10,048 nt of DNA. It comes from an uncultured Brevundimonas sp. (GTDB lineage: Bacteria > Pseudomonadota > Alphaproteobacteria > Caulobacterales > Caulobacteraceae). Location: the NCBI GenBank assembly GCA_946481425.1, contig CAMLNT010000082.1, positions 1 to 10,048 on the forward strand, read 5' to 3'. Position numbers and translations under genes: made by a program. Below the pieces are notes generated by a model. That model saw nothing but the letters and a program-made list of their open reading frames with translations, was not told the DNA's origin and ran no database searches. The stretch's first letter is position 1; each line of letters begins with the position of its first letter. Positions 1-7,139 of this stretch are shown in pieces.

Positions 1-97
1 CTCCGATGCGGCACGGTGAGCCAGATATGGTGAATCAGATGTGAATCGGCAAAGGCCGATCCATGACCGTCCACAGGCGTAGTTGATCCGTCTGCTG
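1..97. other. Left-edge region downstream of topA, no assignable gene
   Basis: These bases follow the topA stop codon in the direction of topA transcription. No reading frame here can be tied to a protein family. They contain an imperfect 14-bp tandem repeat (15-28 and 29-42, 11 of 14 identical), two GAATC sites (32-36 and 43-47) that match the GANTC target of the CcrM methyltransferase known from Caulobacterales, and a perfect 6-bp stem with a 4-nt loop at 45-60. Short open frames entering from the left edge end at 17-19, 31-33 and 42-44, so the end of a convergent plus-strand gene cannot be excluded. Confidence 0.5.
45..60 (-). terminator. Possible weak hairpin after topA
   Basis: ATCGGC at 45-50 and GCCGAT at 55-60 form a perfect 6-bp stem around a 4-nt AAAG loop, about 38 nt past the topA stop. 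There is no T-run on the minus strand after the stem, so this is not a standard intrinsic terminator. It could be a 3'-end stabilising hairpin or chance. Confidence 0.25.
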
Positions 98-2695
98 CTA
101 TTTTGCCGGCTTGGCGGCCTTCGCCTTGGTCGCCTTCGGCCTGGCCGCAGTCTTTGACTTAGCCTTGGCGGGCGCCTTGGCCTTGGCGGCGCGGGCCGGC
201 TTCTTCGCCGGGCCCTTGGCGGCCTTGGCGGCCAACAAGGCCACGGCCTGCTCCATCGTCAGGGCCTCTGGCGCCAGATCCTTGGGCAGGGTCGCATTGA
301 TCTTGCCCGATTTGACGTAGGGCCCGAAGCGACCCGGCATGACCTGGATAGGTTCTCCGCTCTCGGGGTGGGCGCCCAGGTCCTTCAGCGCCGTGCCGGC
401 TCCACCGCCACGACGCCCGGCCCGCTTCTCGGCGAGCAGCGCAACCGCGCGGTTGATGCCGATGTCGAAGACTTCCTGGATGTCGCCCAGGTTGGCGTAG
501 GTGCCCGCGTGAGACACGAACGGTCCGTACCGCCCCAGCCCTGCCTGTATGGGCTTGCCGTCCTCCGGATGCTGTCCAACGTCGCGCGGCAGGCTCAGCA
601 GCCGCAGCGCCTGCTCCAGGTCCAGCGAGGTCGGCGCCCAACCCTTGGGCAGCGACGATCGCTTGGGCTTGTCGCCTTCCGCCGGCGTTTCGACGTACCA
701 CCCGAAACGACCGTTCTTGAGGCTGACCGGCTGGCCGGTCGCCGGATCGACGCCGAGATCGCGGTCGCCGGACGCTTCACCCTCGCCGTCCCCATTGGCC
801 GGCTGGCCAATCGGACGCGTGTACTTGCACTCCGGATAGTTCGAGCAGCCGATGAAGGCGCCGAACCGGCTTGTCTTCAGGCTCAGCCGCCCCTCGTTGC
901 AGCGCGGACAAAGCCGCGGATCCGAGCCGTCGGCCTTCTCAGGGAAAATGTGCGGCCCCAGGGCCTCGTTCAGATGATCGAGGATGACCGAGGTTCTCAG
1001 CTCGCCTGCCGCCTGCGTCGCCCCATGGAAGTCGGTCCAGAAGCCGCGCAGCAGCACCTTCCAGTCCAGATCACCTGCCGAAACCTCGTCGAGCTGGGTC
1101 TCAAGCGCCGCGGTGAAGTCGTATTCGACCCAACGGCTGAAGAACTGCTCGAGGAAGGTCGTGACCAGTCGGCCCTTGTCTTCGGGTACGAAGCGCTGCC
1201 GGTCCATACGCACGTATTCGCGGTCGCGCAGGGTCGTCAGCGTAGAGGCGTAGGTCGACGGGCGCCCGATGCCGAGCTCCTCCATCTTCTTGACCAGGCT
1301 GGCCTCGGAATAGCGCGGCGGCGGTTCCGTGAAATGCTGGTCGGCCCGGCTGGCGTCGACCTTGGCGGTCGCTCCCTCGCGCACCGCCGGCAGACGACCG
1401 CCCTCTTCGTCGTCGGCGTCGTCCTTGCCCTCTTCATAGACGGCCAGATAGCCTTCGAAGGTCACCACCTGGCCGGTCGCCCGCAGACCGGTGCGCCCAT
1501 CGGCGGTCTCCATCTCGATGGTCGTTCGCTCGACACGGGCGGCCTCCATCTGACAGGCGGCCATGCGGCGCCAGATCAGCTCGTAGAGCCGACGCAGGTC
1601 GTCATCGAGCCGCAGCGTCTCGGGCCGGCGCGCCAGCGAGGTTGGCCGGATGGCCTCGTGGGCCTCCTGCGCATTCTTCTGCTTGGTCTTGTAGCGGCGC
1701 GCTTCCTCCGGGAGGTACGCCGCGCCGTACTGCGCACGGATGACTTCGCGCGCCTCCGTCAGCGCCTCGGGCGTCACGTCGACGCCGTCGGTCCGCATGT
1801 AGGTGATCAGGCCGCCCTCGCCGTCCACGCCCTCGTAGAGCTTTTGGGCCGCCTGCATGGTGCGTTGGGCCGAGAAGCCGAGCTTGCGGGCCGCCTCCTG
1901 TTGCAGGGTCGAGGTCGTGAAGGGCGGCGGAGGCGTGCGCTTGGCCGGCTTCTTCTCGACTGACCGAACCGTGAAGGCCCCGGCCTCGACGGCCGCCTTG
2001 GCGGCCAGCGCCGAGCCTTCGTTGTTCAGGTCGAACTTGGTGAGCTTCTTGCCTTCATGCGTGACAAGGCGCGCCAGAAACGGCGGTCCCTCGGCGGCTA
2101 CATCGGCCTCGACGGTCCAATACTCCTGCGGCCGGAACTTCTCGATCTCGATCTCGCGGTCGACGATCAGGCGCAGGGCGACCGACTGCACGCGGCCGGC
2201 CGAGCGGGCGCCCGGCAGCTTGCGCCACAGGACCGGCGACAGGGTGAAGCCCACCAGATAGTCCAGCGCGCGCCGGGCGAGGTAGGCCTCGACCAGCTCC
2301 ATATCGATGTCACGCGGCTGCGCCATGGCCTCGGTCACGGCCGACTTGGTGATGGCGTTGAACGTCACCCGCTGGACGCTCTTGTCCTTCAGCGCCCGTT
2401 TCTTGTTCAGCGCTTCGAGCAGGTGCCAGCTGATGGCCTCGCCTTCGCGATCCGGGTCGGTGGCGAGGATCAGGCGGTCTGCGGACTTCAGGGCGTCGGC
2501 GATCTCGGACAGGCGCCGGGAGGCCTTGGGATCCACCTCCCACTCCATGGCGAAGTCCTCATCGGGCTTCACCGAGCCGTCCTTGGCCGGCAGGTCACGG
2601 ATGTGACCGTACGAGGCCAGCACCGTGTAGTCGGAGCCTAGATATTTATTGATGGTCTTGGCCTTGGCCGGGCTCTCGACGACGACGACGTTCAT
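98..2695 (-). CDS. topA: DNA topoisomerase I (type IA)
   Basis: This 865-residue enzyme relaxes negatively supercoiled DNA by transient single-strand cleavage. The start chosen is the ATG at 2695, giving MNVVVVESPAKAK, the usual beginning of the TOPRIM domain; the frame stays open 49 codons further upstream, but that stretch does not look like protein. Visible elements are the TOPRIM Glu at residue 7 and DPDREGE at 80-86, the active-site Tyr299 in GLITYMRTDG with Arg301, and RPSTYAS near 478-484. One C4 zinc-ribbon uses Cys596, 599, 617 and 623. Three C-terminal topoisomerase repeats begin near 646 (DLGVDP), 705 (DVGQHP) and 772 (DLGAHP). The last 40 or so residues form a Lys/Ala/Pro-rich basic tail. 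No good Shine-Dalgarno lies within 15 nt of the ATG; an AGGGG sits 16 nt away. topA diverges from the small plus-strand gene and appears to have its own promoter. Confidence 0.97.
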   Translation of the reverse strand: MNVVVVESPAKAKTINKYLGSDYTVLASYGHIRDLPAKDGSVKPDEDFAMEWEVDPKASRRLSEIADALKSADRLILATDPDREGEAISWHLLEALNKKRALKDKSVQRVTFNAITKSAVTEAMAQPRDIDMELVEAYLARRALDYLVGFTLSPVLWRKLPGARSAGRVQSVALRLIVDREIEIEKFRPQEYWTVEADVAAEGPPFLARLVTHEGKKLTKFDLNNEGSALAAKAAVEAGAFTVRSVEKKPAKRTPPPPFTTSTLQQEAARKLGFSAQRTMQAAQKLYEGVDGEGGLITYMRTDGVDVTPEALTEAREVIRAQYGAAYLPEEARRYKTKQKNAQEAHEAIRPTSLARRPETLRLDDDLRRLYELIWRRMAACQMEAARVERTTIEMETADGRTGLRATGQVVTFEGYLAVYEEGKDDADDEEGGRLPAVREGATAKVDASRADQHFTEPPPRYSEASLVKKMEELGIGRPSTYASTLTTLRDREYVRMDRQRFVPEDKGRLVTTFLEQFFSRWVEYDFTAALETQLDEVSAGDLDWKVLLRGFWTDFHGATQAAGELRTSVILDHLNEALGPHIFPEKADGSDPRLCPRCNEGRLSLKTSRFGAFIGCSNYPECKYTRPIGQPANGDGEGEASGDRDLGVDPATGQPVSLKNGRFGWYVETPAEGDKPKRSSLPKGWAPTSLDLEQALRLLSLPRDVGQHPEDGKPIQAGLGRYGPFVSHAGTYANLGDIQEVFDIGINRAVALLAEKRAGRRGGGAGTALKDLGAHPESGEPIQVMPGRFGPYVKSGKINATLPKDLAPEALTMEQAVALLAAKAAKGPAKKPARAAKAKAPAKAKSKTAARPKATKAKAAKPAK

Positions 2696-2754
2696 GCGGA
2701 AAAGGGTTTCGCCCCTGAAATTTGGAGCGGGAAAGTGGGGGCGCGCCGGTTCCC

Positions 2755-2760
2755 TGTCAA
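2755..2760 (-). promoter_or_regulatory. Candidate -35 element of topA promoter
   Basis: The minus strand reads TTGACA here, a perfect -35 hexamer, 60 nt upstream of the topA ATG and inside the 165-bp gap between topA and the divergent small gene. At a 17-nt spacing the -10 position reads CACTTT, which is a poor match, and no Caulobacter-type GCTANAWC element follows. The call therefore rests on the -35 match and its position only. Confidence 0.35.
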
Positions 2761-2804
2761 CAAAGGGGTTTGGGCGGCTCCCGGAACGTTGTGTTTCACG
2801 CCCG

Positions 2805-2833
2805 TTGCGCGCCTCAGGCGAAGTTGGTAAACC
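2805..2833 (+). promoter_or_regulatory. Weak candidate promoter of the small plus-strand gene
   Basis: TTGCGCG at 2805-2811 and GGTAAACC at 2826-2833, separated by 14 nt, loosely resemble the Caulobacter housekeeping pattern TTGACGS-N10-14-GCTANAWC. This would start transcription roughly 20 nt before the ATG at 2861. The -35 match is poor, so this is a suggestion only. Confidence 0.2.
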
Positions 2834-2860
2834 ACAATACAACCTGGACGCGATTTTCTG

Positions 2861-3034
2861 ATGTCGGCATTGAAATCACCTGTCCCCCTGCAAGAGCCCG
2901 ATCCGGTACTCGACTACATCTCCACCATGTCGGATGAACTGGCACAGCTAGCGAGATCCGCTGGCGACACTCAGCTGGCGCTCGTGCTGGACCTCGCCGC
3001 TACCTTCGCAGAGCGGTCTTCGCTGAAAGCCTAG
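2861..3034 (+). CDS. Small conserved-looking protein, 57 residues, function unknown
   Basis: The frame runs from ATG at 2861 to TAG at 3032-3034 and encodes 57 residues. The N-terminal third is proline-rich (PVPLQEPDP). The rest looks like two amphipathic helices, the first around DYISTMSDELAQLARSAGD and the second around LALVLDLAATFAE. Codons are mostly G or C at third positions, as expected for a real gene in this genome. I recall similar short proteins with an ELAQLAR...AGD...L core from other Alphaproteobacteria, but that is memory, not a search. There is no signal peptide or membrane segment, so it is probably cytoplasmic. It has no clear Shine-Dalgarno. It diverges from topA and converges on dprA, with the two stop codons overlapping. 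No function can be given. Confidence 0.68.
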   Translation: MSALKSPVPLQEPDPVLDYISTMSDELAQLARSAGDTQLALVLDLAATFAERSSLKA

Positions 3035-4125
3035 TCCAGCCGGCAGACGGATCCGTCGGCGTCGAGCTGGACCCGACCGGCGAGGCTGAGTTCAAGCAGC
3101 GCGCCCATGACGGCGCCCGCCGAGCCTCCCGACCGGCGGATAACCTCATCCCGCGCCACCGGCGTCGGCCCCAGCAATGCGACGATCGCTTCCGAAAGCA
3201 CCTCGGGCGCCACATCGTCAGCGACCGGCGGCTCGTACCGATCGGCGGGCTCGAACAGGGAGCCCCGCCCCTCCAGAGCGCGCTCGACATCCGCGATACC
3301 TTCGCACAGCGCCGCGCCCTGCCGGATCAGGTCATTGCTTCCTTGGCACCGCGGATCGAGCGGCGAGCCGGGTACAGCCAGCACCTCCCGCCCCTGTTCC
3401 GCGGCCAGACGCGCGGTAATCAACGAGCCAGACCGGATTTCAGCCTCGACGACGACTACGGCTCGCGACAGGCCGGCGATGATGCGGTTTCGCCGCGGGA
3501 AGTCCCGCGCCTGAGCCCGGTGTCCTACCGCGCTCTCGGACACCACGCAGCCTTCGACGATCAGCCGCTGGTAAAGTCCGCGGTTCTCCAGCGGATAGAC
3601 GTCGTCCACGCCGCCGCCCAACACTGCAACGGTGCCGGCTTCCAAGGCCCCTTCATGGGCGGCAGCGTCCACACCGCGCGCCATGCCGGACACGACGACA
3701 TAGCCCGCCTGCCCTGCCTGGAGCGCAAGACCCTGCGCGAAGCGCTGGCCGGCGGCGGAGGCCGTGCGCGCCCCTACGATCGCGAGGCACTCCCTGTCGA
3801 GCAGATCCTGCCGACCGCGCGCCCACAGCACGGGTGGCGGGGCGTCCAGCGCCGCCAAGGCCCTCGGATAGGCGTCGTCTCCAAACACGATCAGTCGGGC
3901 ATCGATCTGGTGGCCCCGCGCCAGTTCATCATCGATGTCAGCGATATCGGGGATCCTGACGGATGATCCGCCGCCGCGGCGCACGAGTTCCGGCAAACGT
4001 TCGAGCGCCACGGCCGCAGACCCCTCGCGGCGCAGAAGTTCGAGGAAGGACACTGGTCCGATGCGGTCGGTACGCGCCAGCCTCAGCCGCGCGATCCGTT
4101 CGGCATCGGGCAGCGGTCCTGTCAC
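3031..4125 (-). CDS. dprA: DNA-processing protein DprA (Smf)
   Basis: DprA binds incoming single-stranded DNA during natural transformation, protects it and loads RecA; the family is also widespread in species not known to be transformable. The 364-residue product has a helical N-terminal region (1-60), then the Rossmann-like DNA-binding core. The core shows VGAR at 117-120, SGMARGVDAAAH at 146-157, VAVLGGGVDDVYP at 165-177 region, FPRRNRIIAGLS at 209-220, SGSLITARLAAEQGR at 232-246 and VPGS at 251-254, followed by GSNDLI at 262-267. A C-terminal winged-helix-like domain covers roughly 305-364. The start is GTG, embedded in GTGA with the plsY stop, a 4-nt overlap that implies translational coupling. 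An in-frame ATG start with a ribosome site is not seen. The TAG stop overlaps the TAG of the convergent small gene. Confidence 0.95.
   Translation of the reverse strand: MTGPLPDAERIARLRLARTDRIGPVSFLELLRREGSAAVALERLPELVRRGGGSSVRIPDIADIDDELARGHQIDARLIVFGDDAYPRALAALDAPPPVLWARGRQDLLDRECLAIVGARTASAAGQRFAQGLALQAGQAGYVVVSGMARGVDAAAHEGALEAGTVAVLGGGVDDVYPLENRGLYQRLIVEGCVVSESAVGHRAQARDFPRRNRIIAGLSRAVVVVEAEIRSGSLITARLAAEQGREVLAVPGSPLDPRCQGSNDLIRQGAALCEGIADVERALEGRGSLFEPADRYEPPVADDVAPEVLSEAIVALLGPTPVARDEVIRRSGGSAGAVMGALLELSLAGRVQLDADGSVCRLD
3034..3072. repeat. Nested inverted repeat at the dprA / small-gene junction
   Basis: GTCCAGC at 3034-3040 is exactly complementary to GCTGGAC at 3066-3072, and between them lies a perfect 12-bp palindrome at 3046-3057 (GACGGATCCGTC). 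The structure starts at the last base of the plus-strand gene and lies wholly in the dprA C-terminal codons (LDADGSVCRLD). It could act as a 3'-end or transcription barrier for the plus-strand transcript, since no free intergenic DNA exists there. No T-run follows, so it is not a standard intrinsic terminator, and it may simply be a by-product of coding. Confidence 0.4.
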
Positions 4126-4739
4126 GCCTTGGAGCCGAACCGGGGCTCCTGCCCCTTCAGCAGCCGCCCGATGTTCTCGTGATGGCGGACAAAGATCAGC
4201 GCCGCCATGACGGCGCTGAGCACGATGAACGGCGCCGGCTGCCCGAGAACCCAGGCCGCGACGACAGCCAGGACCGCTGCGATCAGAGCCGACAAGGACG
4301 AAATCCGGGTGACGAAGAATACCACGAGCCAGCAGGCCCCTGCAGCGATGCCGACGGGCCAGGCCGCCGCCAGCAACACGCCGAAGAAGGTCGCCACACC
4401 CTTCCCGCCTTTGAACCTCAGCCAGATCGGGAAGAGATGACCGATGAAGGCCATGCCGCCAGCGATAGCGGTCAGGGCGTCGTTGTCGAACAGCCAGCGC
4501 GCGATGAAGACGGCGACCGCCCCCTTGCCGGCGTCCAGCAAGAGGGTCGCCAGCGCCAGGTCCTTGCGACCCGTCCTAAGCACGTTCGTCGCGCCGATAT
4601 TGCCGGAGCCGATGCTACGCACATCGCCCGCGCCGCCGAGGCGTGTGACGATCACGCCGAAAGGGATCGAACCCAACAGATAGGCCGCCGCCGCCACCAG
4701 GCCCATCGTCCCCATCGCGGCTGTCGCGAGATCGTTCAT
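4122..4739 (-). CDS. plsY: Acyl-phosphate:glycerol-3-phosphate acyltransferase PlsY
   Basis: PlsY is an inner-membrane enzyme that transfers an acyl group from acyl-phosphate (made by PlsX) to the sn-1 position of glycerol-3-phosphate, giving lysophosphatidic acid. The ATG at 4739 is preferred because GGAGGG lies 5 nt before it; an upstream TTG at 4760 has no such support. The resulting 205-residue protein has several hydrophobic membrane segments and the family motifs: GSIPFG at 23-28, GSGNIGATN at 44-52, KGGKG at 110-114 and HHENIGRL at 186-193. It follows pyrC by 75 nt and overlaps dprA by 4 nt. The pyrimidine and phospholipid genes are neighbours by synteny, not by a shared pathway. Confidence 0.96.
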   Translation of the reverse strand: MNDLATAAMGTMGLVAAAAYLLGSIPFGVIVTRLGGAGDVRSIGSGNIGATNVLRTGRKDLALATLLLDAGKGAVAVFIARWLFDNDALTAIAGGMAFIGHLFPIWLRFKGGKGVATFFGVLLAAAWPVGIAAGACWLVVFFVTRISSLSALIAAVLAVVAAWVLGQPAPFIVLSAVMAALIFVRHHENIGRLLKGQEPRFGSKA

Positions 4740-4763
4740 GCAGGCCCTCCCCAGGCGCAATCC

Positions 4764-4790
4764 ATATCAAGCCTCAAGAAGGCCCGACAA
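4764..4790 (-). promoter_or_regulatory. Weak candidate internal promoter for plsY-dprA
   Basis: In the 75-bp gap between pyrC and plsY the minus strand reads TTGTCG (4790-4785) and TGATAT (4769-4764) with a 15-nt spacer, about 25 nt before the plsY start. The gap is the widest within the pyrB-dprA group, so an internal promoter is plausible. Spacing is short and the match modest. Confidence 0.22.
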
Positions 4791-4814
4791 TCCAGATACA
4801 ATCTCAGCTTGCAA

Positions 4815-6113
4815 TCACGCCTCGGCGCGCCAGACCACGCGACCGTCCGCCACCGTCATCTGGACACGCCCTTGAAGGCGCCGCCCATCGAAGGGCGAGT
4901 TCTTGGAACGGGAAACCAGCCGCTCCGCCTCGATCAGAACCGGCGCATCCAGGTCGAAAACGACGAGGTCGGCTGGCGCGCCCGCCGTCAGCCGGCCAGC
5001 GTCAGAACCGAGCAATTGCGCCGGGCCAAGCGTCAACGGGCGCAAGACTTCGATCAGGTCGACGCCATGCTCGTGGTGCAGGTTCAAGGCGGCGGGAAGA
5101 AGGGTTTCCAGGCCGACAGCTCCCGGAGCCGCCTCGGCGAACGGGAGGCGCTTGCCCTCGGCCGGCGCCGGCGTGTGCGCAGATACGATGGCGTCGATCA
5201 ATCCGTCCCGGACGGCCTCGATCAGCGCCAGCCGGTCCGCCTCGGGCCGTAGCGGCGGATCGAGCCGGAAGAAGGTCCGGTAGTCGCCGATGTCGATCTC
5301 GTTGAAGCTGAGATGGTTGATCGAGACGCTGGCGGAGACGTCGAGGCCACGCGCGCGGCCGCGCGCCAAGGCGTCAAGTGCGTCGCCGGTGGTGATCTGA
5401 TCCACGAGCAGGCGCGCGCCGGTCAGTTCGGCGAGCGCGAGGTCGCGCTCCAGCATGATTCGTTCGGCCACCGCTGGCGCTGAAGGCAGACCCATACGTC
5501 CGGCCAGTTCGCCCTCTGTCGCCGCCGCCCCCCGGCTCAGCCAGGGGTCCGCAGGCCGATGGGCGATGAGGGCGTTGAAGGTCGTCGCATAGGACATGAT
5601 CCGGCGCATGACACGACTGTCGGCGATGACATGATCGGCGTCGGTGAAATAGGCGGCGCCCGCCTCGGCCATGAGGCCGATCTCCGCCAGTTCCTCCCCG
5701 CGCAGACCGCGTGTGAGCGCGCCCGCCGCCAACACATGGACCGACCCCAGATCGCGGCCCCGGCGGGTCAGGAAGTCGACAAGCGCCGGCTCGTCGACCG
5801 CCGGCTCGGTGTCTGGCTGCAGAACGATAGTGGTGACACCGCCGGCCGCCGCTGCATCCGTCGCGGACCTCAGCGTCTCACGCGTTTCAGCGCCGGGCTC
5901 TCCGGTCTTCACCCGCATGTCGATCAGCCCCGGCGCCAGGACCGCGCCCTCGCAATCGATCACCCGGGCATCTTCTATCCGCCCCGCGAAACTTGCCCGG
6001 TGCTGCACATCCTGGATCAGCCCGTCGCCCGTAAGCAGGCAGCCCGGCCCGTCGTAGCCGCTTTCCGGATCAACCAGACGCGCGTTGACGAAGGCGAGAC
6101 GGTCGGCGCTCAT
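4815..6113 (-). CDS. pyrC: Dihydroorotase-like protein, probably inactive (pseudo-DHOase)
   Basis: The 432-residue product belongs to the type I dihydroorotase branch of the amidohydrolase superfamily and is full length. Several family landmarks remain: PGLID at 61-65, EPG at 72-74, AAAGGVTT at 88-95, FTD with Asp158, His185 in [19 protein letters not shown] at 324-337 and [10 protein letters not shown] at 401-410. The catalytic apparatus is eroded. The HxH metal site after PGLIDM is R67-V-K69, the later metal His is Gln239 (DQITT where HVST is usual), and the DHAPH loop reads AHTPA, replacing the catalytic Asp with Ala312 and the following His with Ala316. It is therefore probably not a working DHOase. 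Inactive DHOase homologues that hold PyrB in a dodecamer are established in Pseudomonas, and I infer the same role. The ATG start overlaps the pyrB stop (ATGA), with GAGAGG just upstream inside pyrB. An active DHOase should be encoded elsewhere. Confidence 0.93.
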   Translation of the reverse strand: MSADRLAFVNARLVDPESGYDGPGCLLTGDGLIQDVQHRASFAGRIEDARVIDCEGAVLAPGLIDMRVKTGEPGAETRETLRSATDAAAAGGVTTIVLQPDTEPAVDEPALVDFLTRRGRDLGSVHVLAAGALTRGLRGEELAEIGLMAEAGAAYFTDADHVIADSRVMRRIMSYATTFNALIAHRPADPWLSRGAAATEGELAGRMGLPSAPAVAERIMLERDLALAELTGARLLVDQITTGDALDALARGRARGLDVSASVSINHLSFNEIDIGDYRTFFRLDPPLRPEADRLALIEAVRDGLIDAIVSAHTPAPAEGKRLPFAEAAPGAVGLETLLPAALNLHHEHGVDLIEVLRPLTLGPAQLLGSDAGRLTAGAPADLVVFDLDAPVLIEAERLVSRSKNSPFDGRRLQGRVQMTVADGRVVWRAEA

Positions 6114-7093
6114 CCGGCCTCTCCCATGCGCTCGGCCAGGGACGCCAGCACGGCCATCCGCATCGCGACCCCCGCCTCGACCTGATCCTGGATCAGCGAC
6201 ACCTCCAGGTCGTCCGCGACGCCGGAATCGATCTCGACGCCGCGGTTCATGGGCCCGGGATGCATGACCCGTACGCCGGGCGCGGCATGTTTCAGCTTGT
6301 CCGCGTCCAGGCCCCAGAAATGGAAGTATTCGCGAGTCGACGGCACGAAAGCGCCGTTCATGCGCTCGAGCTGGAGCCGCAGCATCATCACCACGTCGAC
6401 GCCCGTGATTCCCTCGCGCATGTCATGAAACACACGAGCGCCCCAGCGGTCGGCCTCAGCGGGAATCAAGGTCGGCGGGCCGACGAGCCGCACCTCGCAG
6501 CCGACGGCCTGCAAGAGGGCGACGTTCGACCGCGCCACACGGCTGTGCAGGATGTCGCCGCAGATCGCGACCGACAGCCGTCCGACATCGGGTCCGAAGG
6601 CCCGCCGGATCGACAGCATGTCCAGCAGCGCCTGGGTCGGATGTTCGTGTTGTCCATCGCCCGCGTTGACGACCGAACAACCCACCTTGCGCGCCAGTAG
6701 ATCGGCCGCTCCCGACCCGTGGTGCCGAACGACCAGCAGGTCAGGTCCCATGGCGTTGAGGGTAACGGCGGTGTCGATCAGCGTCTCACCCTTGGCGACC
6801 GACGAGGTCCGGGCGTTCATGTTGACCACGTCGGCGCCCAGCCGCTTGCCGGCCAGTTCGAAAGAGCTCTGCGTCCGGGTCGAGTTCTCGAAGAACAGGT
6901 TCACCAGCGTCCGGCCCTTGAGCAGGTCCAGCTTCTTGAGCGGCTGCCTGTTCAGCTCAAAAAAGGCCTCCGCCAGGTCCAGCAGAGCATCGATATCCGG
7001 ACGCGGCAGATCGCCGGCGGACAGCAGGTGCTCGAGCGGAAACGGGAAGAGCCGCGCGCGAATCGTTTCGGTGACGTCGGCGGGCTGGGTCAT
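6110..7093 (-). CDS. pyrB: Aspartate carbamoyltransferase catalytic subunit
   Basis: PyrB condenses carbamoyl phosphate with L-aspartate to N-carbamoyl-L-aspartate, the committed step of de novo pyrimidine synthesis in the cytoplasm. The 327-residue protein carries the carbamoyl-phosphate loop ENSTRT (STRT at 71-74), the mobile catalytic Lys101 in [15 protein letters not shown] around 121-128, HPTQALLD at 151-158, MLRLQLERM at 237-245 and HPGPMNRG at 278-285. Those sites are all intact. No pyrI regulatory-subunit gene is adjacent; instead the gene overlaps a DHOase homologue by 4 nt, as in class A ATCases in which PyrB and PyrC form a dodecamer. The short N-terminal extension before FPFPLEHLL fits that class. 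The ATG at 7093 has no recognisable Shine-Dalgarno, and a hairpin-rich 42-nt leader separates it from the gene upstream. Confidence 0.97.
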   Translation of the reverse strand: MTQPADVTETIRARLFPFPLEHLLSAGDLPRPDIDALLDLAEAFFELNRQPLKKLDLLKGRTLVNLFFENSTRTQSSFELAGKRLGADVVNMNARTSSVAKGETLIDTAVTLNAMGPDLLVVRHHGSGAADLLARKVGCSVVNAGDGQHEHPTQALLDMLSIRRAFGPDVGRLSVAICGDILHSRVARSNVALLQAVGCEVRLVGPPTLIPAEADRWGARVFHDMREGITGVDVVMMLRLQLERMNGAFVPSTREYFHFWGLDADKLKHAAPGVRVMHPGPMNRGVEIDSGVADDLEVSLIQDQVEAGVAMRMAVLASLAERMGEAG

Positions 7094-7105
7094 CGAGGGG
7101 CCGCT

Positions 7106-7139
7106 ATAGGGCCCGGCGGGCGCTTCGCCTAGGGCCTAT
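7106..7139 (-). promoter_or_regulatory. Competing hairpins in the pyrB leader
   Basis: Outer arms ATAGGGCCC (7106-7114) and GGGCCTAT (7132-7139) pair with a single bulge and enclose GGCG-CTT-CGCC (7119-7129). A second hairpin, GCCC-GGC-GGGC (7111-7121), uses bases from both and cannot form at the same time. The element overlaps the stop codon of the upstream gene and ends 12 nt before the pyrB ATG. No T-run follows, so it is not a standard terminator. An attenuator or translational switch is possible but unproven; GC-rich DNA gives such pairs by chance. Confidence 0.35.

Noticed and set aside
1..44. End of a convergent gene or start of an rnr-like gene at the left edge
   Set aside because: Only a few codons could be read in any frame and none are recognisable; the longer sequence would be needed.
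368..1963. 531-residue open frame on the plus strand opposite topA
   Set aside because: It is antisense to a well-supported topA, has the Arg/Gly/Leu-rich composition of GC-rich shadow frames and shows no family motif.
2696..2842. 49-codon N-terminal extension of topA
   Set aside because: The family begins at MNVVVVESPAK; the extension contains a likely promoter -35 and is not protein-like.
2788..2845. GTTGTGTTT / AAACCACAATACAAC as an operator-like inverted repeat between topA and the small gene
   Set aside because: The arms need gaps to pair and show no clear symmetry; too weak to call.
4740..4760. Upstream TTG start for plsY
   Set aside because: A good Shine-Dalgarno lies 5 nt before the ATG at 4739 and inside this extension.
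3963..5252. 429-residue plus-strand open frame across dprA, plsY and pyrC
   Set aside because: It spans three motif-supported minus-strand genes and is very rich in Arg, Gln and Asp without any recognisable domain.
5559..6185. 208-residue plus-strand open frame opposite pyrC and pyrB
   Set aside because: A composition-driven shadow; pyrC and pyrB motifs on the other strand explain this DNA fully.
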